The notes beneath the pieces are model-generated. The model saw only the letters and a list, made by a program, of their open reading frames with translations, did not search any database and was not told where the DNA came from. DNA of 64,000 bases from Orobanche coerulescens. Taxonomy: Eukaryota; Streptophyta; Magnoliopsida; Lamiales; Orobanchaceae. The DNA lies in the NCBI GenBank assembly GCA_033398695.1, contig CM065802.1, positions 164,853,965-164,917,964 on the forward strand, written 5' to 3'. A program made the translations under genes and the position numbers. How positions within the stretch are numbered: position 1 is the stretch's first letter; each line of letters starts with the position of its first letter. Below are positions 23,914 through 34,747 of the stretch, one piece after another.

Positions 23914-24350
23914 TCTTTGGGTTTCGGAGATAAAAATGAGTTACGCAGCGGAAAATAAACCGGTCCAACCGTATAAAACCAAACCCCAAAAACGGACCGA
24001 TTAAGTATCGTATAAACGAATAAAAATAACGAGAATGATAATCAAAGAATACTTACCCTCATAGTCCTTTGATAATATAATCTTCGAAGGAAAAACCCGA
24101 ACAACATTTTTTCGGTTACCGACACGAACACGAGTCCAATTTGTTGTAGCTTGTTGAATGATCCAACACCACAAATGCCGAATGTCTCTACGTCACACTC
24201 ATCGGATATTGATCGGAAAAATGGTATGTCAATTCGTTCTCAAAGAACACGGCTAGGAATCGACACAATATTATTCTTCTCTCCTGTTCTTCCTTTTCTT
24301 TCTCCCAAAGATGAACAAGACTTGAAGAAAAATTTCTTCTCCCTCTTCAC
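23914..24350 (-). repeat. LTR-derived half of the satellite monomer (reference copy)
   Basis: This segment is colinear with the first ~440 bp (plus-strand sense) of the Copia LTR at 27146. The terminus TTGGG..TTC, CAGCGGAA, TATAAACGAATA, an ACTTACCCTC...GATAA block, GATCCAAC, CTCTAC, GGAAAAAT and ACGGCTAG occur in the same order. The first spacings are nearly equal (105 against 106 bp, then 109 against 103 bp). Identity outside the blocks is modest. I infer that the monomer contains the end of an LTR of a related Copia family. Confidence 0.8.
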
Positions 24351-27140
24351 ATGAATCTCGAGGCTGGAGCACACCTTTTGTGTGTGTGTTTTGCTTTCTC
24401 AAATCTTCCCCTCAAAATGAAAGACTTACTTTATTATATAACAAAAAATGAGATCAATTATGAGATTTGGAATCTCATTACAAGTCTTCATACTTTGCTA
24501 TATAAAAATACACCTCACATGTTAGGTAGTAACATGGAAGGTGAGGAGAAATCACTAATCTTCCATAGTAAATATCTATTGACCTCATCGAAACATGCGC
24601 TGAAAGTAGCTGCGTACATATGTAGATTCCCTCTGGACTGATCCGCATTAGCGTGCGCTATCTTTAGGCTTTAGCGTACGCTAAATGCTATTAAATTGAG
24701 TATGCACATGCACGTCGAATGCTGCCGACCACCAGACCCACGTGTCTTGCGTGCGCTAATCATCACCTTTAGCATGCGCTAATCTTGCATACTAGCGTGC
24801 TCTTTGGGTTTCGGTGATAAAAATGAGTTATGCAGCGGAAAATAAACCGGTCCAACCGGATAAAACCAAACCCCAAAAACGGACCGATCAAGTATCGTAT
24901 AAATGAATATAAATAACGAGAATGATAATCAATGAATACTTACCCTCATAGTCCTTTGAAAATATAATCTTCAAAGGAAAAACTGGAACAACATTTTTTC
25001 GTTACCGAAACGAACACGAGTCCAATTTGTTGTAGCTTGTTGAATGATCCAACACCAAAAATGCCGAATGTCTCTACGTCACACTCATAGGATATTGATC
25101 GGAAAAATAGTATGTCAATTCGTTCTCAAAGAACACGGCTAGGAATCGACACAATATTTTTCTTCTCTCCTCTTCTTCCTTTTCTTTCTCTCAAAGATGA
25201 ACAAGACTTGAAGAAAAATTTCTTCTCCCTCTTCACATGAATCTCGAGGCTGGAGCACACCTTTTTTGTGTGTGTTTTGCTTTCTCAAATCTTCCCCTCA
25301 AAATGAAAGACTTACTTTATTATATAACAAAAAATGAGATCAATTACGAGATTTGGAATCTCATTACAAGTCTTCATACTTTGCTATATAAAAACACACC
25401 TCACATGTTAGGTAGTAACATGGAAGGTGAGGAGAAAGTCACTGATCTTCCATAGTAAATATCTATTGACCTCATCGAAACATGCACTGAAAGTAGCTGC
25501 GTACACATGTAGATTCCTTCTGGACTGATCTACATTAGCGTGCGCTATCTTTAGGCTTTAGCGTGCGCTAAATGCCATTAAATTGAGTATGCACATGCAC
25601 GTCGAATGATGCCGACCACCAGACCCACAGGTCTTGCGTGCGCTAATCTTCACCTTTAGCATGCGCTAATCTTGCATACTAGCGTGCTCTTTGGGTTTCA
25701 GTGATAAAAATGAGTTACGCAGCGGAAAATAAACCGGTCCAACCGGATAAAACCAAACCCCAAAAACGGACCGATCAAGTATCGTATAAATGAATATAAA
25801 TAACGAGAATGATAATCAAAGAATACTTACCCTCATAGTCCTTTGAAAATATAATCTTCGAAGGAAAAACTGGAACAACATTTTTTCGGTTACCGAAACG
25901 AACACGAGTCCAATTTGTTGTAGCTTGTTGAATGATCCAACACCAAAAATGCCGAATGTCTCTACGTCACACTCATAGGATATTGATCGGAAAAATAGTA
26001 TGTCAATTCGTTCTCAAAGAACACGGCTAGGAATCGACACAATATTTTTCTTCTCTCCTCTTCTTCCTTTTCTTTCTCTCAAAGATGAACAAGACTTGAA
26101 GAAAAATTTCTTCTCCCTCTTCACATGAATCTCGAGGCTGGAGCACACCTTTTGTGTGTGTGTTTTGCTTTCTCAAATCTTCCCCTCAAAATGAAAGACT
26201 TACTTTATTATATAACAAAAAATGAGATCAATTATGAGATTTGGAATCTCATTACAAGTCTTCATACTTTGCTATATAAAAATACACCTCACATGTTAGG
26301 TAGTAACATGGAAGGTGAGGAGAAAGTCACTGATCTTCCATAGTAAATATCTATTGACCTCATCGAAACATGCGCTGAAAGTAGCTGCGTACACATGTAG
26401 ATTCCTTCTGGACTGATCTGCGTTAGCGTGCGCTATCTTTAGGCTTTAACGTGCGCTAAATGCCATTAAATTGAGTATGCACATGCACGTCGAATGATGT
26501 CGACCACCAGACCCACAGGTCTTGCGTGTGCTAATATTCACCTTTAGAATGCGCTAATCTTGCATACTAGCGTGCTCTTTGGGTTTCGGTGATAAAAATG
26601 AGTTACGCAGCGGAAAATAAACCGGTCCAACCGGATAAAACTAAACCCCAAAAACGGACCGATCAAGTATCATATAAACGAATATAAATAACGAGAATGA
26701 TAATCAAATAATACTTACCCTCATAGTCCTTTGATAATATAATCTTCGAAAGAAAAACCCAAACAACATTTTTTCGGTTACCGACACGAACACGAGTCCA
26801 ATTCGTTGTAGCTTGTTGAATGATCCAACACAAAAAATGTCGAATGTCTATACATCACACTCATCAGATAATGATCGGAAAAATAGTATGTCAATTCGTT
26901 CTCAAAGAACACGGATAGGAATCGACACAATATTTTTCTTCTCTCCTCTTCTTCCTTTTATTTCTCTCAAAGATGAACAAGACTTGAAGAAAAATTTCTT
27001 CTCCCTATTCACATGAATCTCGAGGCTGGAGCACACATTTTGTGTGTGTGTGTTTTGCTTTCTCAAATCTTCCCCTCAAAATGAAAGACTTACTTTATTA
27101 TATAACAAAAAATGAGATCAATTATGAGATTTGGAATCTC

Positions 27141-27145
27141 ATTAC
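27141..27145. repeat. Target-site duplication ATTAC, left flank of Copia copy 2
   Basis: ATTAC precedes the LTR end TGTTGGG and is repeated at 36758-36762 after CTAACA. The uninterrupted satellite reads CTCATTACAAGTC. Confidence 0.95.
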
Positions 27146-29131
27146 TGTTGGGATTCCGTGCCTAAAACGAAGGCCCAGCGGAAGCGGTAAAACAAAAATT
27201 AATTCGATCCGAATCCCTACGAGGATCGACCGAGCTACGTATATACGAATATATATAAACGAATAGCAAGAGTCGTAAGAAACTAACCCTCGAAGTCCGT
27301 TGATAAAATGGTAACCTTCTCTTGAGCTATTCCCCAAGCTTTAGTTTGATCTCTACGAGTTCATACCGCTCAAAGCCCTTGGACGATCCAACGCCGAAAG
27401 CACCGCATCTCTACTTGTCACGCACCGGAAAAATGACCGGAATAACAACACTTGATTAACCTCTAAGTTTACGGCTAGAATCAAGTGATGAAGCTCTTAT
27501 TATTACACTCTAAGTGTATAATATATCTCTCAATAATTTTCTCTCAATTTTCTCCAAGAAAAATGAAGAAGAAGTGAATGAAGAAGATGAAGATGAGTGT
27601 TTTTAACTCAAAATCTATCTCTCTCTCTCTATCCTCACGTTGGAAGGCTTCCAAAAGTGGAGTGAGTGAGATCAAAGTCTATCTTCCCCTTCTTATTCAA
27701 CCCACATAAAATCAAATCATATCACATGAGAGATTCCCCCATATAATGTATATGATGCTTGTCCCCTCAACACATGAGATTCCAAAACCATGATGGGGAC
27801 AAGTCAATACACACACATGGTTATAAGTGGGGGACGGCCAATATGAATTATAGGAAGAGTTCGGTTCGTTTCGGACTCCCGAGAGTCCAAACAGATAAAC
27901 TCCAATTCCATTCCAATGTATTTATATCGTTTAATTAATCCAATTAATTAAACATATCAAATACAAAATAACATAATTAATTTCTCCAAGAAATAATCAT
28001 ATTCATGAATTAAATTAATCACCTAGTAATTTATTTAATTCATTTAGGCCGTAAATCAATTTATCCAATAAATCTATTTAGACATCTAATGTCCCAAATT
28101 AGATATCCAATATCTAATATTCATAATGAGAGAACAAGCTCGATTCATTCCGTCGTCAATCCTAATGCGCGACTCGGTATGTCCGTCTCAGTCAGCAATG
28201 GGAGGAGCCAAAGAGTAGTAGCACCACCTAGCCAGCCTGGTGGCCTACACTGTACCCCAACTGAGAACGAATGATTGGGATCATTCAAGAACCATTCTGT
28301 CGTGAATACCAGTACACGTAAAAACCCTTCTTTCAAATGTCCTGATCAAGTTATGGGGTCATGGTCAGTCAAACCCCATCTGTACTTGACGCTATGCATG
28401 CGTTAATGCAAATCGAGATCATCGAGCTCTCGTGTATCTAATACAACTAGCTCTAATGCTTTGGCCAAAGACTTATGATCTCATCTGCCAATAACCGCAT
28501 AGGACATATAACCCGTTGACTAACATGAGAAAGAATTCTATCTTGGTATTCAGTAGGACCTGCTACATGCCCATCAAGATGCACGTCGAGGTTGACCCCC
28601 GCCTTCCGGTTTATAGGGTCGAACTACTCTAATGAAAATCTTGACGTCACAAGCACATCCCTACTAAATCCTCAAGTTGAAGGTTCACGAATACCTATCA
28701 CAACCTTTCGATTCCATCATTGACTGTCCCGGAGTGAAATCCGTGTGACGAATCGAGGGTGAGTCGGTTCGAGTATACTAATCTAATTAGCATACCTATA
28801 ACGTGTGCTCCCACTAACCATTGGTGTTCGACAGGCACTCTCTTTGTCAAAGAACATGTAATGCCCAGTCAAGTTTCATCGACTTGCGAATGATTATGTA
28901 TTTGAGCTATAAACCTTTCCAGTGCCGACCCCCTTATCCAATAAGGAGTGGAACGTTTTGCTCTCAAATACACGGACTAGTTTCTACATGTATATTTACA
29001 AGTTAGGAATGCCAATAACTACCAGTAAATAAAGAAACATCCATTGCCTTATATTGATGATTTACATAATAACAAGTACAATGCCCTCACTCAACATCCT
29101 CTGAGTGGCACTCGAAGGCATGCTCCTAACA
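27146..29131 (-). repeat. Copia copy 2, 3' LTR
   Basis: The plus-strand ends are TGTTGGGATT and CTCCTAACA, proper TG...CA termini. It is nearly identical to 2870-4853. Relative to the 5' LTR it lacks about 23 bp near 28860 and has a shorter CT microsatellite near 27620. It contains no gene. Confidence 0.94.
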
Positions 29132-29144
29132 ATCTCCCACTTGC
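29132..29144 (-). other. Copia copy 2 polypurine tract
   Basis: The plus strand ATCTCCCACTTGC abuts the 3' LTR. On the element strand it is a GTGGGAGAT run. Confidence 0.82.
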
Positions 29145-29146
29145 AC

Positions 29147-29629
29147 TCAATGCCACACACTATGGTATCTAATAACCATGTTCTCCAGATGACGCTCCAA
29201 GCTAGTCTGAGAAAGTGGCTTGGTCAGTGGATCGGCGATGTTGTCGGCCGAGTCTACTCTGTGCAGCACAATGTATCCCTTGCGAACAAATTCTCTTACG
29301 AGATGATACTTCCTCTCAATATGTTTGGTGTTGTTGTGAAACCTCGGCTCCTTGGCCTGCGCTACAGCTCCGTCATTATTGCAGTACAGCGGAACAGGCA
29401 GCTCAGCACATGGTATCACTTGAAGTTCTCCCAGAAACTTCTTAATCCAGAACCCTTCCTTGGAAGCCTCCGAGGCTGCTTGATACTCAGCCTGACAGGT
29501 GGAATCAGTAGTCGCGCTTTGCTTGGCACTACGCCAAGATACTGCTCCTCCATTAAGAGTAAATATATAGCCAGAAGTAGACATCGAGTCGTCCTTCAGT
29601 CCTTGGAAGTCCGAATCAGTGAATCCCAC
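29147..29629 (-). pseudogene. Copia RNase H domain, copy 2
   Basis: This 160-aa open frame runs from MGFTDSDFQG to the C-terminal tail, with DDSMSTSGYIFTLNGG, DSTCQAEYQAASEA, YCNNDGAVAQAKEP, TKHIERKYHLV and NIADPLTKPL. Length and motifs fit a complete Ty1/copia RNase H, but the YCDN aspartate is Asn, predicting loss of one metal-binding residue. It is out of frame with RT: the 29640-29720 linker is altered relative to copy 1 at CTGG/CAG-rich spots. Confidence 0.9.
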
Positions 29630-29718
29630 CCATCCAATTCTCCACCGCCATACATCAGAACCATATCTCTAGTCCTTCTTAGGTACTTGAGAACGTTCTT
29701 ACTGGCGATCAATGTTCC

Positions 29719-30844
29719 CTACAGGTTTGCCTGAAACCTACTCACCACGCTTACAGCATGCGCGATGTTAGGTCTTGTACACAACATAGCATACATAAGG
29801 CTACCCACGGCCGAAGCATATGGTATATTACTCATTTCCTTTCGTTGTTCCTCACTTTGAGGGCACATCTTCAAGGAGAGTTTTATTCCATGTTGCATCG
29901 GTAGGAACCCTCTTTTAGAATCATCCATCTTAAATCGCTTTAAGATCTTATCTATATAGAGGGCTTGGGAAAGGCCTATTGTTCTCTTCGCTCTATCCCG
30001 GTAGAGTCCAATTCCAAGAATATAGGCTGCTTCTCCCAAGTCTTTCATGGAGAAATTACTCGAAAGCCAAGCTTTTACAGAACTGAGCATTCCCACATCA
30101 TCCACATATAGTACTAAGAATGCGATCTTGCTCCCACTAACCCTCTTGTATACACAAGGTTCCTCTTCATTTTGCACGAAGTCAAACTCTTTGACCGCCT
30201 CATCAAAACGAAGGTTCCAACTACACGACGCTTGCTTCAGTCCATAAATGGAACGTTGAAGCTTGCACACTTTCTGAATATCGACTTCGCCACAAAGTCT
30301 TTAGCCGCTCTATATAGATTTCCTCCTCGGGGAATCCATTAAGGAAAGCCGTCTTTACGTCCATTTTCCATATCTCATAATCGTGGTAGGTAGCTATAGC
30401 AAGAATCATGCGAATAGACTTGATCATGGCTACGGGCGAGAAGGTATCGTGGTAATCGATCCTTTCCTTCTGGGTATAACCCTTTGCCACAAGCCTGGCC
30501 TTATAGGCGTCAACCTTGCCATCACCATCAATCTTTCTCTTATAGATCCACTTGTTCCTAATAGGCACTATGCTCTTGGGGCGGTCTACTAGAGTCCAGA
30601 CCTGATTGACATGTATCGAGTCTATATCAGCTTCCATAGCTTCACGCCATTTCACGGAGTCTACATCCACCATCGATTGGTCATAGGTCTTCAGGTCGGT
30701 CTCTTGGCTATCGCTTGGAACCTCATGGAGACCCAGCTCCTCCAAGTGCACAAGCCCATACCTCTTAGGTAAATGAGACACCCTACTAGACCTACGAGGT
30801 GGTTGTACTTGTGTTTCATAAAGTTTGGTTCCAGTTTCTTGCAC
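29719..30844 (-). pseudogene. Copia reverse transcriptase, copy 2, frameshifted
   Basis: Two overlapping pieces (30844-30221 and 30270-29719) together cover the RVT_2 domain. The N-terminal piece has KWIYKRKIDGDG, KGYTQKE and MDVKTAFLNG. The C-terminal piece has IYGLKQASCSWN and LYVDDVGML (YVDD). A one-base loss near 30288, where copy 1 has CGGCC and copy 2 CGCC, followed by a changed base group near 30305, separates them. The rest is near-identical to copy 1. Confidence 0.92.
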
Positions 30845-30984
30845 ATGTGTCTCCCGAGGAGTTTCATTGTATTCTTCTAAAGAAATACTTCAACCTGCTC
30901 CGCCTTCCTGAATGAACTCATCTTCTAGGAAGTGTGCTTGTAAAGCAACAAAGATCTTTCGATCTTCAGGCTGTAGAATAGATA

Positions 30985-31911
30985 TCACATCGTCCCAGAT
31001 GGGAATCCAATGAAACGTCCCTTTGCAGACCTAGCTTCCAACTTTTCCACCTTAGTCTTCTTGACATAGGCGGGACATCCCCAAATCCTAATATGATTAA
31101 GACTTGGTTTCTCTCCCTCCCACATCTCATGTGGAGTTTTAGGAACGGATTTGGAAGGACATCTGTTCAAGATATACGCAGCATTCATGAGTGCATACCC
31201 CCACAGGTAAATCGGCAAGTCAGTATAGCCCAGCATGGAACGGACCATGTTCAACAGGGTCCTGTTCCTTCTTCCTGACACACCATTTAACTGAGGAGTA
31301 CCTAGAGGTGTTAGTTGTGAAACAATTCCATGTTCCTTAAGGAACTCGTGAAACTCCATACTCATATACTCGCCACCTCAGTTCGACCGAAGTGCTTTGA
31401 TATGATTACCAGTTTGTTTCTCGACTAGGTCCTTGAATTCCTGGAATTTCTCAAAGGCCTCATATTTATGATTCATTAAGTATACATAACCATACCTAGT
31501 ATGATCCTCTGTAAACGTAATTAAATATTGATGTCCGTCACATGCTGCTTCCAAAGCACCACATACGTTGGTATGGATTAATCCCAGTTTATCAGCGGAT
31601 CTTTCAAATGTCCCTGTGAAGGGGGACTTCGTCATTTTGCCTTTAAGGCAAGATTCACAAGTAGGAAAGGGATCTGATCCCAATGGACCCATAAGTCCAT
31701 CTTTTTCCATCTTGTAAACCTTGGTCTGACCAACATGACCAAGTCTAAGATGCCATTTCAAAACTTGATTGGTTTCATCCATACCACGTTTCCTAGTCAT
31801 AGTATTCACAACTACTTTGTTGCTGAGATTTAGATGATACAATCCATTCAACAATGTAGCAGTACCCACTCGTTTATTTATAAAAATAAATTTTGCGGGA
31901 ACCATCACCAA
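30985..31911 (-). pseudogene. Copia integrase, copy 2, all three catalytic residues replaced
   Basis: The zinc module is intact (WHLRLGHVGQTKVYKM, CESCLKGKM). In the catalytic core the family's first Asp (in SDVCG/HTDVCG) is Asn at 31567-31569. The second (RSD-x-GGEY) is Asn at 31381-31383, followed by a TGA stop at 31378-31380. The Glu of GV-x-E-RxNRT is Gly at 31273-31275. The frame otherwise continues through MVRSMLGYTDLPIYLWGYAL and RIWGCPAYVKK to 30985. Joining of cDNA to the chromosome would be impossible with this protein, so transposition must have used an earlier or another enzyme. Confidence 0.92.
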
Positions 31912-33049
31912 TGAAAAATGAAAAGCCTTTTCGGTCTATGACCGGAATGGATACAATGTTTTTATGCCCCTTGGGCAAAACAAGTACATCTTCTAAAGTG
32001 AAAAGAAAGCCGGATTCTAAACCCAAAAGAAGTGATCCTATGTCGGTCACCTCGACACTATGCCCGCTACCGACTATGATCATAACTTCTCCAGCTCCAA
32101 GCTTTCTACTTCGTTCCAGATCCTGATTCACGGTACAAATATGATAACTAGCACCAGAATCCAGTATCCAGGAAGTAGAAAATACAGTAGCAGAACAATT
32201 TGTTTCCAAAAGTAAAAGTTCTGTACCTGAAGTGACATGAATAATCGGACAGTCTCTAGCCCAGTGGCCCAGCTCACCGCACTTGAGACAAGCATCCTTC
32301 TTCTTCTTGTTCTTTGGAACCATCGGAGCCTTGCCCTTACCCTTAAGGTCTTTAACTTGTGGTCCAGTTTGCTTCTTGGTCTTTTTCTTCTTGTTCTTAG
32401 ACCTCCGAGGTCCAGAAGAAATCACAAGAGCAGACTCCTTCATCCGCGGAGTCTTCATCTGAGACTGAGCGGTCACAAGTTTGTTCATTAGCCCAGCTAA
32501 ATTACATGCAATCTCATTGCAATTGAAGTTCATAACAAACTGTGAGAAGGAATCAGGGAGAGACTGTAGGATAAGGTCGGTTTGGAGAGAAGTATCCATT
32601 TTAAAATCAAGAGCATCCAATCTCTCGATCATGGATATCATTTTGAGGACGTGTTCCCCAACTTTCTCACCTTCCTTCATCTTTGCACCGAACAGTTGCT
32701 TGGATATCTCATATCTAGCAGTTCTGCTGTGCTCACCATAAAGTTTGGTTAAGTGAGATAGAATCTGCCTAGCAGAAGTCATTTTCTCATGAGCTCTCTG
32801 AAGCTCATTAGACATGGAATCCATCATATAAGCACGGACTTTCACGTCATTCTTAACCCACTTTTCGTAGTTTTCAATCTCTTCCTGATTGGCTCTGGTC
32901 CGCACAGGAGGCGCCGGAATGTCCGTCTCCAAGACGTATCCCAGTGCCTCTATATTGAGGACTATCATCAGATTGCGGAGCCAGTCCACAAAGTTAGGTC
33001 CAATCAGGGTGTTCTTTTCGAGTAGAATTGCGAGTGGATTCATTGTCAT
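31874..33049 (-). pseudogene. Copia GAG-protease, copy 2 (open frame intact)
   Basis: This is a 391-aa uninterrupted frame starting at ATG 33049 (MTMNPLAILLEK). Residues 1 to about 200 form a Gag/UBN2-type capsid region with the LQSLPDSF motif, followed by a lysine-rich linker. The CCHC knuckle CLKCGELGHWARDC is at about 253-266 and the protease active site WILDSGASYHIC at about 294-305. The frame stops at 31874, while integrase begins in the +1 frame with a ~38-bp overlap. Copy 1 shares this. It is the best-preserved protein in the window and could still make Gag, but the element as a whole is not autonomous. Confidence 0.92.
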
Positions 33050-34240
33050 ATTGAGATTTGAGTCTGCATTAAGTACGATAGATTAATTAGTGACTCATTC
33101 AATTATGTTCTGAGTATAGAATTAAGGTCTTTTCTATTCTTGTTACCCAGCTCCCACTATTTTTATTGGAATAACACACTTCCATGTGAAATCCGGAAGT
33201 ATCGTCGCTCTACTTCATAGTGGTGATCGAGTTCTTTATAAATCTTAATAGAGGGCAACCGAACAGGTTTCTAGTCTATTAATTTTCATAAAGTGGTGTC
33301 CAACACCAACCCATCTAATGGATGATTCGATCTTCTGTTTCCCCTTGTTCACTCCCCTCAACCTATACGGTTTCTATGGTTCGTGAACAAGTTAAGTTTA
33401 TACCATCGACGCAAATCAGTTTCACAATTGGATCATATCCGGAAACCTATCAGGTTTCTAGGGATAAAATTTGCTCCAACCGAAGGCATCCAATGCACTC
33501 CCAGTAATTTATCCATCCTCCCCGAACGACTACCCCGATAACTCGGAAGCATAGCACATCCGGTTTGGATTTCAATTTCCCGAAAACTCGATGGAGGGAA
33601 GGAAAACCTTGAAACCTTATAAACTTAATAATTTGTCGTGGGAGAATTTTCACGATTAACATTACACTTTGCACATTAATCAGTTAAGCGCGTTGTGGCA
33701 TTCATACAATATGAAACAACCATTCACAACCTAGTTGGTACCAACATGTGGTTCATGGACCGTTCCTAGAAAACAAAAACTCCGTAATCTAATTACAAGT
33801 CTTTGTCTTGAGTCTTCGTCTTCTCGAAATGGATCTTCCTCCGGTCTTCGTCATTATATATAAATTTTACATTGAAAATTGCATCCTAGATACAAATTTT
33901 TTCTAGTAAAATAAATAGGCTCAAAACGGCCTTTACAACCCAATCGAATAAAACGAACGAATCAAAAACTAAGTCCACGAACCACATCCCCATTCAAAAG
34001 CATTCATCCAATAAATACTAAATAAATGGAAAGCGTAGAGATACATTGATCCAATCAACAATACGAACCGATCAAATCGATTCACACAATTGGTAATATG
34101 AAAACGTTCAAAATAATTCGGTCGATCACAAGTATTCCAATAAATCAATTTTCCCTTATAAAATGAAATACCATAAATCATTTTAATCATATTAAATCCA
34201 ATTTAACATGTGGGAGATTAATTTTCAAGAATACACGAAA
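33050..34240 (-). other. Copia copy 2 leader, AT-rich part
   Basis: This is untranslated sequence upstream of Gag, near-identical to copy 1, with no recognisable domain or RNA gene on either strand. Short open frames at 33450-33674 and 33969-34190 (minus strand) lie in it but resemble nothing known. Confidence 0.7.
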
Positions 34241-34253
34241 AAATCGAGCCGGG

Positions 34254-34500
34254 GTGAAAACAGGCCTGCCTGACCGAGTCACCCTCGGCAGCCTGCCGGC
34301 AGACAGGCCTGGCATGGCCGAGTCATGCTCGGAAACTGCCGGCCAGGACACAGCCAGCGGCCCTGGGGCCCGGCCCCTTGATCCGGGGCTGCGGCCCCGA
34401 TCAGACCTCGCCCGGGCCGGGCCGACCACAGGCCGCGGCCCCGAGCCACGGGCGCGGCCCCCTGCTCTCGGACCCACCCGGACCGTACAACGGCATTTCG
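34254..34500 (-). other. GC-rich, palindrome-dense island in the Copia leader
   Basis: This is about 250 bp dominated by G and C inside an AT-rich element. It contains repeated GGCCGCGGCC, CCGGGGC/GCCCC and GCCGGC motifs able to form stable hairpins. An open frame (34546-34187, minus strand, 119 aa, rich in Arg, Pro and Gly) crosses it on the element's sense strand. I do not regard it as a proven protein. Position just after the primer site suggests an RNA structure for packaging, dimerisation or translation. A captured foreign fragment is the alternative. Confidence 0.8.
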
Positions 34501-34734
34501 GGGCTAGTTTTTCGACCGGATATCCAATATCTATATTCTCCAACATTCATATCTTCAATATAAATCATACTTCCAAGAAATTAAGATTTATATTTAGACA
34601 TAAACTTACGAAAAATATAACTACAACGAATGTAAAAATATATACCACGATTATGACTAAAATGATTCCAAATCATTCACCATCTAATCAAGCATTCCAA
34701 ATGCCAATATCGTATATACGATCGCAAGACCTAC
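34501..34734 (-). other. Copia copy 2 leader next to the primer site
   Basis: This is AT-rich sequence between the GC island and the primer-binding site. It is present only in copy 2, because copy 1 is truncated at the island. Nothing recognisable on either strand. Confidence 0.6.
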
Positions 34735-34746
34735 TCTCCGATACCA
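34735..34746 (-). other. Copia primer-binding site (tRNA-iMet type)
   Basis: The plus strand TCTCCGATACCA is, on the element strand, TGGTATCGGAGA. It differs at one internal base from the usual TGGTATCAGAG of plant Copia elements, and lies one base inside the LTR edge. Confidence 0.85.
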
Positions 34747-34747
34747 C

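Larger units (their letters stand above)
22560..27145. repeat. Satellite array block 3
   Basis: Anchors are at 22575, 23463, 24351, 25237, 26125 and 27013 (spacing 888, 888, 886, 888, 888). The part from about 24270 is the second copy of block 1. The monomer 23463-24350 is used here as the reference. Its parts are: a GT run at 23488-23502; a TATA-like CTATATAAAAA ending at 23620; TTAGC/GCTAA imperfect palindromes at 23761-23774, 23784-23797 and 23882-23895; and an LTR-like half from 23914 to the next anchor. Confidence 0.95.

Noticed and set aside
34187..34546. 119-codon minus-strand frame (Arg/Pro/Gly-rich) upstream of GAG
   Set aside because: The composition simply reflects the GC-rich island; copy 1 lacks most of it and no family homologue is recognised.
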